Source: Datura wrightii | Lineage: Eukaryota; Streptophyta; Magnoliopsida; Solanales; Solanaceae | Reading direction: 5' to 3' | NCBI GenBank assembly: GCA_035772735.1 | Contig: JASDFA010000020.1 | Span: 104,188,001 to 104,252,000 of the forward strand | DNA length: 64,000 bases | Shown: piece by piece, positions 12,250 through 24,846 of the stretch | Layout of the letters: each line of letters starts with the position of its first letter | Numbering within the stretch: the first letter of the stretch is position 1 | Notes under the pieces: generated by a model | Seen by the model: only the letters and a program-made list of their open reading frames with translations | What the model was told of the DNA's origin: nothing | Database searches by the model: none | Position numbers and translations under genes: made by a program

Positions 12250-14202
12250 CCCATTCCTTCTACATGTTTTCAAAAGGCTTCTGTGACAAGCTCTTTGTAA
12301 ACGGGTCCGCCAAATTGTTCTGCGATGCAATCTTCAAAACCTTTACATCTCCTCTTTGAGTTATGTTCCGAATTAAGTGATATTTTCTCTCAATGTGTTT
12401 GCTTCTTTTGTGACTTCGCGGTTTCTTTGAGTTCGCAACTGCACCACTATTATCACAATAAAGTGTAATTGGTGCTTCAATCGAAGGAATCACTCCAAGC
12501 TCTTTTAGGAAGTTCTTAAGACAAACAGCCTCCTTAGCCGCCTCGGAGGCAACTACATGACTCAACTTGCCATGATGGAATCAACAACACATGATTGCTT
12601 AATACTCCTCCAACTTATGGCTCCACCGCCTAAAGTAAACACATATCCTAAGGTAGATTTTCTAGAATCTCTGTCAGACTGAAAATCGAATTTGTGTACC
12701 CAACGAGTACCAGATCTCCCGAATGAAAAACCGGCACATAATCCCTAGTCCTTTTCAGATACTTGATCTTATGCTTAACTGCAGTCCAATGTTCATTCCT
12801 AGGATTATACTGATATCTACTAACCATGCCAACAACAAAGCAAATGTTAGGTCTAGTATATAACATAGCATACATGAGACTCCCAACAACAGAAGCATAA
12901 GGGATCAGCCTCATCCTCTCTATCTCATCAACCGTTTTGTTAGAATGATCTTTCGATAGAGAAATTCCACGCCTAAAAGGAAGAAATTCCTTTTTGAAAT
13001 TTTTCATGCTAAACCTAATAAGAATCGTATCAATATAAAGTGCTTGAGACAAGCCTAATATCCTTTGCTTGCTATCTCGCATGAGCTTGATCCCAAGGAT
13101 ATAAGCCGTCTCACCCAAGTCTTTCATATCAAAACGCGAGGACAACCACTCTTTAACCGATTTCAGCATGCTCACATTATTTCCTATGAGCAAAATGTCA
13201 TCCACGTAGAGAATCAAAAACACTACTTTATCTCCCTCCCGCTTTTTATATATGCATGACTCGTTCTCACATTGATAAAAATCAAAAGTCTTAATCGAAT
13301 TGTCAAAACAAGTATTCCATGCCCTAGATGCCTGTTTCAACCCATAAATGGATCTTTTCAACTTACACAACATGTGCTCATTGCCACTTTCCACGAAATC
13401 CTCTGGTTGTGCCATATATATACACTCACTGAGACTTCCATTAAGAAAAGCCGTCTTAACATCCATTTGCTAGATCTCATAATCATAATGAGCAGCAATG
13501 AATAAGAGAATTCTGATGGATTTAAGCATGGCTACCGGCGAAAAGGTTTCCTCATAATCAATTCCTTCTTTTTGAGTAAACCCTTTTGCAACAAGCCTAA
13601 CTTTAAAAGTTTGCACTTCTCCATCCACCCCTCCCTTTTTCTTATAGATCCATCTACGTCCAATGAGTTTGACTTCTGCAGGTGGTTATACAAGATCCTA
13701 GACTTGATTGGAGTACATAGACTCCATTTCAAATTTCATAGAGACTATTCATTTTTCAGCATCTATATCTTGTAGTACTTCGGCGTAACTAAGGGGTTTG
13801 TATTAGGCTCTTTAGGGATTCTATCATAAGATTCTCCCAAGAGTGCAAACCGAATGAGTTTTCTAATAACTCTCCCACTACGATGACTCACTACAACATC
13901 ATTAATATGATCTTACGGTGGAATCACAACATCACTTTTGCGAACTAAATCATGATTATCACTAACTTCTTCCCCAAGCACAGGCTTCTCGACAAGTACA
14001 GGCTGGTCAACATTGCTCCCACTATCTTGAGGTAGCGAGATGTCCGACCGTTGTACTTGTGCCTCCTGTTGCCTATTGATATCTCTCCCACTACGATAAT
14101 GGAGCGGTATGTCAATACTTGCTTGTGGAATTTGTTCTTTGGATACATCATTTGTTATTCCATTGTTCAATTCATGTAAAACGAGTTTACTTCTCGGAAC
14201 AT
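12250..14202 (-). pseudogene. Copia RT and RNase H, with linker to integrase
   Basis: Reading right to left: a linker (about 14200-13740), then reverse transcriptase with MDVKTAFLNGSL at 13466, LKRSIYGLKQASRAWN and the catalytic YVDDILLIG near 13200, then RNase H ending near 12260 with CDNSGAVANSKKP and KHIERKYHLIRN. These are diagnostic Ty1/copia motifs. The RT block of 272 codons (12648-13466) is open, but breaks occur on both sides (near 12570-12650, 13470-13530 and 13740-13910). The upstream continuation into integrase is interrupted at 14208 by the solo LTR and resumes at 16524. Confidence 0.9.
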
Positions 14203-14207
14203 GATTT

Positions 14208-16518
14208 TGTCACACCCCGCCTTGGGGGGTATGACTGGCACCTGGTGCCCTATTAGGACCTGAACTGCTAGACTACTGAACCTAAGCACATCTGGTGCCA
14301 GGATGGCTCTAACTCTAATTCACAGAATCAAAGGGCTATATAGAGGCTGTAAATACAGCCTCCGGCCGACTAGGCCTATAGCCACCTGTACAACAACAAT
14401 AGTTAACCAGAATAATATCAATATAAGGGAGCATATATGGGCCGACAAGGCCAACATGCTGACTAGTTACTTCTGAATTAAAATAACAGATGCTAAACAG
14501 CTACGTGACCGACAAGGTCACCACTACTAACTGGATTGGCCCCACACGGCCAATATAAATAACTAAACATACGCACGGCCCCACACGACCGGCACAACTA
14601 ACCACGGGGAGATATAAACACAATCTGCAAGCCTCTAAGAATACTGATAAGATGGTCGGGACAGGGCCCCGACCTACCCGTACTATACAACAAAAGAAAA
14701 TGATATACACCTCTGAATATCAAGCTCCGGATGACAGGAGCTGATGACTCTGTGCTGGCCAGGATCATGAGGGATCGACTCCTCGTCTATAGGTACCTGC
14801 AGGCAAGTAATGCAGCGCCCCAAATGGGCGTCAGTACCACTGGTACCGAGTATGTAAAGCAAACTGAACATAACTGAATATAAACAACAATCTAGTAAAT
14901 GTTGAATGGCAGAAAGTATCTGAAACTGTCTGGACTAGTAGGATCTGAAATAAGCTTATCTGTACTGAAGGTAAGGTAGAATCATACCTGTCGTTATAGC
15001 GACCTACTGTCTATCAGCTAATAGATATCATGTATATACATATATATAACATACAAGGACCTATACCAGCCCCCATAAGCCGGAAGGTTCCAACCAACAC
15101 ACAATCTATATACCCCTACCCGGGTCAAAACCATCCAAAAATAAATCACTCCACTCACCTACTAACTACGAGCACCTTTACCGGCCCCCTGGGTATGCAG
15201 CTTGGACTCTCTAGGCCCCTGACTATAACTGTATCTGAGTTCGGAGGACTCCTGTATCTATAAACTGTAATCTGTATCTGTAAACTGTAAACTGCCCCCT
15301 GGGGCAAGCGCTCAACAGGGAAAGCTATACTACTATGTTGATCAGCCTGATATGGGGAATGCTGCATCCCATCTTCGTCCTACTGCGGACGGCATGCCAC
15401 TCCTTGGAGTGACGTATTCTCAACCTCCGGCGGGCGAGTCGACACAGCTATTAACCCTGGGGAGGCAAGGAAACTCTAGGAGTGCCCTCATAGCACAAAC
15501 ATGTCTCAACAAACAATAATCACATATAGCAAGCATGTTCGATCTGAAAATACTATCTGTATTGTGATTTCTTATTCTAAACTCTTTTCTGCATGAAACG
15601 GATTCTTATACTGAGCTACACTGTATCTGAGATATTATCTGACTAACTGATATTGCTTTACTAACTTTTATTCTGAATATATCATAATATTATAAAACAT
15701 GCCTGCAGAATTCATACTAGACTCAATTCTCGACTTCTAGGTTCCTTCTTCTGGACTTTACTTTGTTTACGATACTGGGATTGCTATCTTGCCGAAGAAC
15801 TAGCTTTACATACCTTCGTTTCTAATTTTTCGACTAATTGGCGTAGCTCGGTCAGTATTTCTGTTATTTCTCCCCAACTGCATTCATATATATCAATTAG
15901 AACTAAATACCTTAATATTCTGAAAGAAAATATCACTTTTAATATATATATATAACCTAAACTTTGGCTTATCAAAAAACAGTCGAAAACTCGCTATTTC
16001 TCGGAAGTCCAGAAGGGAGAAATACTCACTTTAGGGCTAGGAGTATATTGACACTAACTTGGAGCAATTCCACTTACCTTAGCTCGGTAGCACGACGATT
16101 CGCCGGCCGAATTTCACGAAACTAAATCCGTAGGAATGCTCCTTGCTGCGGAATACCTCGGTATCTGGAGTTAATTTGAGTTTGGACCGCGTTTAATGGC
16201 GTTATCGAAAAGAAATTTCCTCAAACCCTTCGAACCCTCTGTTTCTCTTCGTGTTCTGGAAATAAAATGATGAAATGAAGTTAAAAACCAAAGTTGGAGG
16301 CTTTATATAGTTGGGACCTATAAGTCGCATTCATCGAATGCAATTTATAAGATGCACTCGTCGAATGCGATTTATAAGTTGCATTTTCCTTGCGACGCGC
16401 CGACTTGGCACTTGTCCGATCTTCCCCCCGGCCTTTTTATAGCATGTATGGCATTCTAAAACTCTTAACCAACATGCGAATAGGCCATCTACATGTCGAG
16501 AATTTACGGGGTGTAACA
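14208..16518 (-). mobile_element. Solo LTR of a gypsy-type element, nested in the copia element
   Basis: The segment of 2311 bp has matching inverted ends (TGTCACACCCCG left, CGGGGTGTAACA right). It is bounded by the perfect 5 bp direct repeat GATTT at 14203-14207 and 16519-16523, a target-site duplication. No gag-pol or primer site lies inside, so it is a solo LTR. Read on the minus strand it starts TGTTACACCCCG and has a TATA-like ACTATATAAAG at 16300-16310. The size and the TGTTACACCCC start are typical of large Del/Tekay-type gypsy LTRs; the lineage is inferred from this only. It inserted after the copia element. Confidence 0.92.
16301..16309 (-). promoter_or_regulatory. TATA box of the solo LTR
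   Basis: The minus strand reads CTATATAAAG in a 3' flank context (AGCCTCCAACTTTGG) typical of an LTR promoter. About 15-80 bp upstream (16326-16390) are repeated TTATAAATYGCATTCGAYGA-like blocks that could be promoter elements. Motif-based only. Confidence 0.5.
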
Positions 16519-16523
16519 GATTT

Positions 16524-17566
16524 ATTAAATAGTCCTCTTCCAGAAACTTGGCATTTGTTGTAGTAATGACCTTCTTTTCTTTAGCAAAATAAAACAAACC
16601 TCCTTTCATCCCTTTTGGATATCCAACGAAGACACATACTTCTGTCCTTGATTCCAACTTATCAGTTTTTCCCTTTTGCACGTGGGCTGGACAACCCCAT
16701 ACATGAACGTGTCTTAGACTAGGATTTCATCCAGTCCATAATTCTATTGGAGTTAAAGGTAGTGATTTGAAAGGAACCAAGTTCAACAGATAGTTTGTCG
16801 TGTCTAATGCATATCCCCAAAAAGAAGAAGGAAAATCCGAATAACTCAACATTGATCTTACCATTTCTAAAAGAGTTCTGTTTCTTCTCTCTGCCACACC
16901 ATTTTATTGTGGTGTTCTTGGAGCAGATAATTGAGATGTAATTCCACAATCTGATAAGTATTTAATGAATTTAGTAGAAAGGTATTCACCACCAAGATCA
17001 GATAGTAACGATTTAATATGTTTATCACGTTGCCTTTTCATTTCTGACTTAAATTCTTTAAACTTGTCAAAGCATTCAGATTTATGGTGCAACAAATAAA
17101 CATATCCATATTTACAGTAGTCATATGTGAAGGTCACAAAATACTCAAAACCACCTCTTTCTTGTATATTCATAGGACCACATAAATCAGAGTGCATTAA
17201 TTCCAACTTATCCTTAGCTCTATTTCCTTTAGAAGGAAAAGGTATCTTAGTCATTTTTCCTTCTAAACAGGATTCACATGTTGGCAGTGCCTCCACTTTC
17301 AATGAACTCAAAGGTCCATCAGAGTAGATTTATATGACCTAGACGCAAGTGTCATAAGTAAGTTTGACTCAATTCAGAAATATATGTTCTTTTATTGGAC
17401 AGATTAATGTTATTTAGTTCCTTTGGGTGCAACAAATCAAGAGGTGTTTCAAGCACAAATAGATCATGTACTCTAGCAGCAGTATAGATAAAATGCTTGT
17501 TAAATTTGATAATAGCATAATAATAATCAAAATATATATTATAACCAGCATCCGTCAATTTTGAAA
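16524..17566 (-). pseudogene. Copia integrase, decayed
   Basis: Reading right to left from about 17566: the end of the zinc domain with LPTCESCLEGKMTKIPF (17280-17230), the core with ELMHSDLCGPMNIQERGG (first catalytic Asp near 17180) and LLSDLGGEYLSTKFI (second Asp near 17010), then SAPRTPQ followed by a stop at 16904 where NGVAERRN-like sequence should continue. The C-terminal VFVGYPKGMKGGLFYF motif lies at 16600-16640 and runs to NAKFLEEDYL, where the solo LTR interrupts it. At least three frame breaks make it inactive. Confidence 0.85.
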
Positions 17567-18649
17567 CTAAAGCAAATTCCTTCTAATAGAAGGTACATAA
17601 AGAACATATTTTAAATCTAAAACTCTAGAACTACTAAAAGAAATACTAATATCTACTAAAGCTAAAGTTAGTGTTGGTTTGCCATTGGCTTGAAAAACGC
17701 AAATTTCATTCTCACTTAACCGCCGCGTTTTCTGAAATCCCTGCAAAGAAGTGCAGACATGATTAGTGGCTCCCGAATCTACATCCCATAGCATCGTAGA
17801 AACAGCCTCTAAACAAGTTTTAATGACATTTAAGTTAGAAGAATTACCTTGCTTGTTCAATTTAGCCAGGTCGTCAGAACATTGCTTCTTGTGATACCCA
17901 GACTTCTTGCAATGATAGCACTTGCCTTTCGGCTTAGCCACACCACCATTTGCAACTCCATATGCCTTGCAAGATCTCTTCTTTTCTTGTCCGCCTTTCG
18001 GCTTAGAAGAAGAAGGAGCTCTCTCAACGTTCAATGCCACAACAAGAGCTTGTTGTTTGATAATGGACTCAGCCGCTTACAGCTTATTCAACAATTTCGC
18101 TAGAGACAGATCCATTTTGTTCATGTTATAGTTCAAGTGGAATTGCTGAAAACTGTCAGGCAAAGTCTGCAAGATCATCTCAACTTGAGATTCCTTATCA
18201 ATTTTAGCTCCAAGGATTTCCAGTTCATTAAGAAGACCAATCATTTTAAGAACATGATCCCTTACGGACGAACCTTCAACCATTTTTGTGTTTAAAAGGA
18301 TTTTCATGATTGTCTACTTTGCAGCACAATTATGCTCACCGAACGTTTCTTTGAGATGTTCATGTATATCAAAAGCAAATTCCATAGACTGATGTTGTTG
18401 TTGTAAAATATTCTATATTGAAGAAAGAATGTAACATCGCGTCATCTCATCAACCTTAACCCATTTTTCATAGGCTTTGATTTGGTCCAAGGTGGCATTC
18501 TCAGGTTTTTCAGTGCATTCCTCAACCAACACAAAATTATACCCTTTAGCAGTTAGGAGAATATCCAGATTTCTTTTCTAGTCAACATAATTCGGGCCCT
18601 CTAACTTGTTTTCTTTTAAAATAGAGGTGAGAGGATTGAACGAAGTCAT
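17567..18649 (-). pseudogene. Copia gag and protease, decayed
   Basis: The likely gag start is the ATG at 18649 (MTSFNPLTSILKENKLEGPN). The frame breaks a few codons later, resumes at 18307 (MKILLNTKMVEGSSVRDHVL), stops at 18077, and continues with the zinc knuckle CYHCKKSGYHKKQC (near 17900) and the aspartic protease signature MLWDVDSGATNHVC (near 17770). A zinc knuckle followed directly by DSGAT is the usual copia gag-protease order. Stops at 18077 and around 18578 mark it as non-functional. Confidence 0.87.
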
Positions 18650-19584
18650 TATTAATCTAGGAGGTAGAAGAAAAAAATTAAATAGATCATTAAGCATGCT
18701 ACAAGAATATTTAAATTCATGCAAACACATAACACATACAACCATGCATATTGAATAGCTAGATTCGATAGGAAAATTTAACCATTCTTGCAAACTATAT
18801 GAGTTATGACAGATGTTTACCCCATAAATCAAAACATAACTAACTCAGTTGGAGAGTAAACTGCATATTTAAGACAGGTAAATATCCAATAATGTAAATC
18901 TCTGTTCCATTGAACCAACATGTAACTCAGTTGGAGAGTTAATGCAAGTTTTCAACAACATGAGACAAGCAAATACTGTAATCCCATAATAAATCTATTC
19001 GATGGGGAAAGAAGACCAATGTCAACATGTAAACTCATTACTTACTATTATACACCAATAGAGACCGTAAGGATTGAACCCTAACAACACTGGTTGTGAG
19101 AAACTAATTTTTTCTCAATTTTTAATTTTTTAGAAAACAGAAAAATGCCCAAAAATCCATCAAAATGACTCTGAATGGCTAAAAAATGAAGTTAATCACG
19201 GCATATCCGTGAGTATTTCTCAGTGGATAATTTTCATTTGAACCTACCAAATTTTAGGTCAATTGGAGTTCGTCATAATTTGAAAAACTCCAAAATGGCA
19301 GAGTCATGCTCGCCTCGGCAGGGGCATGCGTGCGACTGAGCAGCGCCCGCGCGCGACTCTGCAGCGTCTCGCGCGACCTGGAAGCTTAAAATTATTTTTT
19401 GTTTCAAAAAACATATCATAAATTATATATAAAACAGTTTTTCAAATACAAAAATCATTAAAACACTCGTTTTCATCTATGATACGATTCATGCATTCTT
19501 GCTAAAAAGACAATACACATAACAATCTTTTTCATGAATTTTTTAAATTATCTAGGTAGATATAAGTCGGCCCATGATGTCAAT
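18650..19584. other. Copia 5' leader region, non-coding
   Basis: This lies between the gag start and the right LTR. It contains a repeated phrase (AACTCAGTTGGAGAGT near 18842 and 18926) and a GC-rich patch (19311-19380), but no gene. The minus-strand sequence just inside the LTR (19571-19584) resembles a degenerate initiator-Met primer site, with about 10 of 15 positions agreeing with the consensus. Confidence 0.5.
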
Positions 19585-20970
19585 TCTTAGAATAAGCGCA
19601 GTGGAATCAAGCATAAATTGAATTAAATATCTTACATGATTCACTAGATAACAATAACGAATTAGATTATGAAATACTAACCTCTTGAAGCTTTCACACA
19701 AAACGTCAAATTCGCTCTCCAGGTCTGCAGTCTTCTACTATAGCCTGAATAATCTCCGAGTAGGGAATACTTGTATGGGAAAGTACCGCTTCTCAGAAAA
19801 GATTATCTTTTCAAGGAGGAAAAAACCCTATTTATAATCACATTTTTAAGGTGTAAAACCCTAATTCCAAAACGTATAGGATTCCTACTTTCCTTGTATA
19901 TTCACACGTTTTTCAAAGGGAATGAAACTCAAAAATGTGTACTACTTACCTTTTATGAAGTTGTCCAAAATCTTGTAGGATTTTACTGCTTCAAGAAAAC
20001 AGGTTTCTTCCTTTTCCAAGTTCTTTAATTAATCAGGCATAGCAGGGACCAGATATTTAATTGGTGAGGCTTCCACTTATGGTATTAATTCAAAATAATG
20101 AATGAATTAACGTACCATAATAAATTACAAATTATTTCACTAAAAATTCGTAATTGCACTCCTCGGTATAATTTCAAAATCAATCATTAAATTCTTATTT
20201 AACTCCCCATGTTAAGATTACAGATACCAACCAATCAAATTAAATTTCTGACTATTTAATTCATTGATCAATTTAATCATGTATTCAAACGCTTAACTTA
20301 TTTCATGTGACGGATACAGAATTCAACTGCAGGGTTTTCACATGAAACCTTATAAGCAATCATAAAGGGGTATCATCAATCTCAAGGTTGAGACATGGAT
20401 TTCATCAACTAACTATTATTTCAAAAATATCATTTGTCATGATCCAACCTATCGGGAACATTTTAACTGCCGAAAGAGTTTCACCCTTTGATAGATCAAA
20501 ACAACAAGCAAATGACATCATAATAATTATATCAAGATTAAGAGTATAAGTACATCTAATGATCTAGAGAATTTATTTTACTAAGTCAGACAAAATATTT
20601 TTCTCTACTTGGTCGCGTTCAATACATACAAAATGTACTAGCACAAGAAGTTGGAATAATACCATTCTCATAATCAAGATAAATTATATTTAATCCTGTG
20701 CTACAATCATACCGATGAATTCATCCAATTTTCATTTTAGATTGTGAACATATATAAACTTTATACTTATAAAAACTGATGATTTAATCTTCTATGTATA
20801 AGCTACAATCTATACACCAAATCATCTACTATATAAATAAAGGACGCACATGCAAAAATGATCTATTTAAAACAAGAATTTATTAATCCAATAAATAAAA
20901 TAAAAGTCCTACACAAAATTGAAACATTAACACTATACTAAAACCGCATGGTTAATAGTATATTCTAACA
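19585..20970 (-). repeat. Copia 5' LTR (right copy)
   Basis: About 1386 bp align with 10885-12206 and end in TATTCTAACA. The left terminal TG has become TC (TTCTTAG instead of TTGTTAG). It contains about 62 bp (20452-20514, starting GGGAACATTTTAACTGCC) absent from the other copy. Scattered substitutions between the copies show that insertion was not recent. Confidence 0.88.
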
Positions 20971-22904
20971 AAAAAAACTAACGACATTTTGCTAGAGACG
21001 TTCTTCGTACTTGCCTATATCCTAATTACTAAATATTTTTTAAAAAAAATTGAGTTCCTATATGAACTAGTATCAATCCTATGTATCTAAAGCCTATTAC
21101 ATTGATGTAGCAGTTGAATACAAAATAATTTAAATAGTTTGAACTCCTTTTCATGTCCTTGCAAACTCTTATCAAGATTAATTTTACTTATTATTTTATC
21201 ATGTGATTATTAAGCAAATAAATTGTGCACAAAAAAATATTAAAAAATATGTTAAAATTGATAATATTAATAATAAATAATTATTGAAATTACATACCCC
21301 AAAACCTATAAAAGAGAATTACATGATAGTCAATGCATGTTTATAAATAATATTAATCTATAGAATTACATACCCCGTAACTAAAAAAGAGAGGAACAAT
21401 ATTATAGATGAGAAGAGAATTTCTATTTTTTCTTTTTAAATATTACATAACTTACCTCTACGGATGGAAAATAAATTAATAATGAATTTCTTAGAGCTAC
21501 ACAATGGTCTCTTGTTCACCTCCTCTTCTGTTTTAGTACATTTTTGTTCATCTCTTTTGAATTTCGAAAAGAAGCATAATGATACGTAAATTGCTTCGTC
21601 CAGTGATTTCAAGCTCTTTATGGACCTTTAGAATACGATTGTACTCCAATTATGAGCATGTAGTTCAGATCGAAATAGCAGGGCATCATGGGAAAATTAA
21701 CAAAAAAAATCTTGTACGATGATAACAAAGAGAAATTATAAAATACTCATAATATATTAAATTTATTTGATCAATTGACCTACATATTATTAATATAAAA
21801 AAAGACTATTGGAAGAATACAAGACTTTTAGGACTATATTATAAATGCTATTGAATTATTGTAGAAAGTAGATTCTCAATTTATGGAAATTCAAAATCTT
21901 TTACTTCAAGAAAGGAGTTTCTAAATATGGAAGATTTTTATTTTCTTCTATAAATTATTTACCAATATTAGAATATCACTAGTTTCAAATAAACTAAGAT
22001 CCCACAGAAGATTCTAAATATTAGGAATTTAGTACATCATTTAATTACCAAAATATTTAATTGCTAAAATTTTTGTTAATTTCAAAATTTTAAATATTAG
22101 GAAAAGATTTTTATATTTTTTCAATACGTTATTTGGCAACATTAAAACAACATGGGTTAAAAAAAAACCACACGAACTATTCCTATTTCAATTATGGAAA
22201 TATTTAATAGCCATTTTTGTTGATTTTAAATTTTTATAAATTTTAAAAATAGTAGATGACAAATTTATCTATTTTTTACTGAAGGAAAAAAAGTTCAATC
22301 AATATTTGTAAGAGCCTTCACACTTTTAATATAACTAGTTTCGGCGTACGAGCATTGCACGTGTGCATTGCATTAATTTGTAAATTATATGTAAGAAAAA
22401 TATGTAAGTTGAAGATTGAATCAAAGTTACGACAAAGTTGATGAAGAAAATTATGAGATAAAATTGGACAAAGTTAATGAATGAGATGTCTAATAATTAA
22501 AACTATAAAATTAATTAAGTTTAATTATTATTTTGATATTCTCCTAATATTTAAACTTTAAAATCAACTAAATAATATGTTTTAAATCATTCTTTATTTA
22601 AAATATATAACATAATAATTTTTTAAATTAAAAAAGAAGTACCACCAAAGTAAAATAGGAAAAATCTATGGAAAAGATTTCATATTAGATTTAGGAGTTG
22701 TTATTTTTATTATATAACCATAACTACTTAATATTTATAGTTTTATTAATTTGTTAAAATAAATAAATGAAACTGAGCTCATTTATGATATAACAGATCT
22801 TGTCTTATTTTAAATATTTTTTTTGACTTTTTAATATAATTATTGAAAAGTATAGCAAAAACTTTTATGGCCAGTAAAAATATTAAAGTTTAATGGTTAA
22901 AAAA

Positions 22905-23028
<124 letters not shown>

Positions 23029-23810
23029 AGAATAGATAATAATTCAAACATATATGTAAAAATATAAAATATAAAATAGAGAATATAATACAAAAAAATA
23101 ATTATTTATCACTTTGTCAACTAATTATAGTCATTTGCGTGCCTTTCTTTGTTCCCTTTTTATACTCTTTTACTAAGACTTTTACTATCCAATGAAAATC
23201 ATACCTCCTTAAATTGTCAATTGGTACAATTTCGTTCATGAGATCCTTTTCAGATTTCATTGTAATATTATGTAAAATAAATTGTGCACAAGAGTTATAA
23301 TTATAATAATTTATACTTTTATAAAAAAAATTATTTTATGAGATGGGGAGATTACTTTACCTGAATAGATGAAACTTGCAAATATATGAGTAGATGAAGA
23401 ATGTTAATTGCAAATAACATAAATTTTAAATCACATAATATCAATATAAGATTCAACGAAAGGAGATAAAATAATATTAATATTAGACTCAACTAAAGGA
23501 GACAATCTAAGTTAAATTATTTTGAATATAAATAATTTGAGTTGACATAACTATTACTATTGTCTTTTTCAAATTCGCAACATGAAAAAAAATCACAACA
23601 TGAAAGAAGAAGAAGAAGATGATAGATTAACACAAAACAAACAAAGTTGGAGATTGAATCAAAGATGTTATAGAGGAGTTATGAATTAAATTATGCAATT
23701 ATGATTTTTTTTAATAAAAGTAGAAGAATTGATAAATCAAAAGAATTTGAAACTATAAAAATATTAGGGTACTATTTATAAAAATTTGGGACTATCAAAA
23801 ATGGGAAAAA

Positions 23811-23935
23811 AAATATAAAAAAGGAGAAAAAAAATTGTGACTTCAAAAAGGGGGGGAAATATAAAAAAGGAGAAAAACAATTGTGACTTCAAAAAGGGGA
23901 AAAATTAAAAAAATTCGTGACTTTAAAAAAAAGGA
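23811..23935. repeat. A-rich tandem repeat, about 46 bp period
   Basis: The phrase ATAAAAAAGGAGAAAAA followed by TTGTGACTTCAAAAAGG occurs at about 23814 and 23860. A third, shorter version (TTCGTGACTTTAAAAAAAAGG) lies near 23914. It is purine-rich on the plus strand throughout. Confidence 0.75.
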
Positions 23936-24741
23936 AATTTTTTTTATCAAAAAAGAAAAAAAAGAACTTTAAAAATTAGCTACCCTAAGAAAGGAAAAAA
24001 TAAATTTTCATGATTATGAAAAAGGAAAAAAAAATTTGATGATGAAAATTTAGTGGATTATTTTTTAAAAAAAATTTTATACCACAATAGAGTTATTTCA
24101 CAAATAAAAAATATAATATGATAAAATCAGGTAATAAAATAATTTTAAATAATAATTGTGTAAAAATAATGAATGACAATTTTGTTTATTGTAAAATTTT
24201 TTAACGAAGGATTAAAAATTCAATCAATATTTTTAAGTTCACACCTTTAATATAAATATAAATATTAATAAATTAACCAAGCACAGATGAGATATCTTTC
24301 CAATATCTAAAAGATTACTATTGAACATATTGAGAAAATATTTTATTTAAATTAAATTGCAATACATCGCAATATAACTGTCAATCACTTTTTCATAAGT
24401 TTGTGAATCCATTCATCCAAACAAACCTAAGCAAAATATAAAAAATGGAAAACGGTAGGTCTGTTGAAACGTGAAAAGCAGTCGTGCGATAGCGAAACTG
24501 TTAAGTTGAAAAATATTCAGTTAGTAATACAAAATTAGGACATTAATAATTAAAATTTAAAAATATAATGATAGTAATAATTAAAATTTAAAAATATTAA
24601 TGATAGTCTTTCCTTTTTGTTCATTTTTCATGGACACCACTTGATTAAAAAAAGAATCATTCACATCCCGAGTTTGTATCAATCAATAAATGCACCAAAT
24701 CAACAGATGCTCCATAAGTTCCCTGCTTTCCCCATTAACCA

Positions 24742-24759
24742 AGCGGTTAATTAACCGCT
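24742..24759. promoter_or_regulatory. Perfect 18 bp palindrome with two inverted MYB-type cores
   Basis: AGCGGTTAATTAACCGCT is a perfect inverted repeat 88-105 bp upstream of the predicted GEX3-like start codon and just before the TATA stretch. Each half contains TAACCG, which fits the MYB core AACNG. The R2R3 MYB factor DUO1, which drives male-germline genes, binds AACCG-containing sites. A regulatory role here is inferred from position and motif only. Confidence 0.45.
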
Positions 24760-24763
24760 CTAC

Positions 24764-24781
24764 AATATATATATATATATA
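24764..24781 (+). promoter_or_regulatory. Candidate TATA region of the GEX3-like gene
   Basis: A run of alternating A and T (AATATATATATATATATA) lies about 66-83 bp upstream of the ATG at 24847. Its position suits a plant TATA box with a short 5' UTR. It may equally be a plain AT microsatellite. Confidence 0.4.
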
Positions 24782-24846
24782 TTTCCACAAATCGTTCTGC
24801 AATATTTTAGTTAGTTTTTTTTTTCGCATTTGTCCTTTTGATATTC

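Larger units (their letters stand above)
10885..20970 (-). mobile_element. Ty1/copia LTR retrotransposon, decayed, interrupted by a solo LTR
   Basis: Two direct terminal repeats (10885-12206 and 19585-20970) flank gag, protease, integrase, RT and RNase H read on the minus strand in the copia order (integrase before RT). The element spans about 10.1 kb, or about 7.8 kb without the nested solo LTR at 14208-16518. A minus-strand polypurine-like tract (AAGTGAGAGAT) adjoins the left LTR at 12207-12219. Next to the right LTR (19571-19584) is what may be a decayed initiator-Met primer site. The outer flanks (GTGAT and AAAAA) do not match, so no target-site duplication is visible. All coding segments carry stops or frameshifts, so it is not autonomous. 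Confidence 0.9.
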
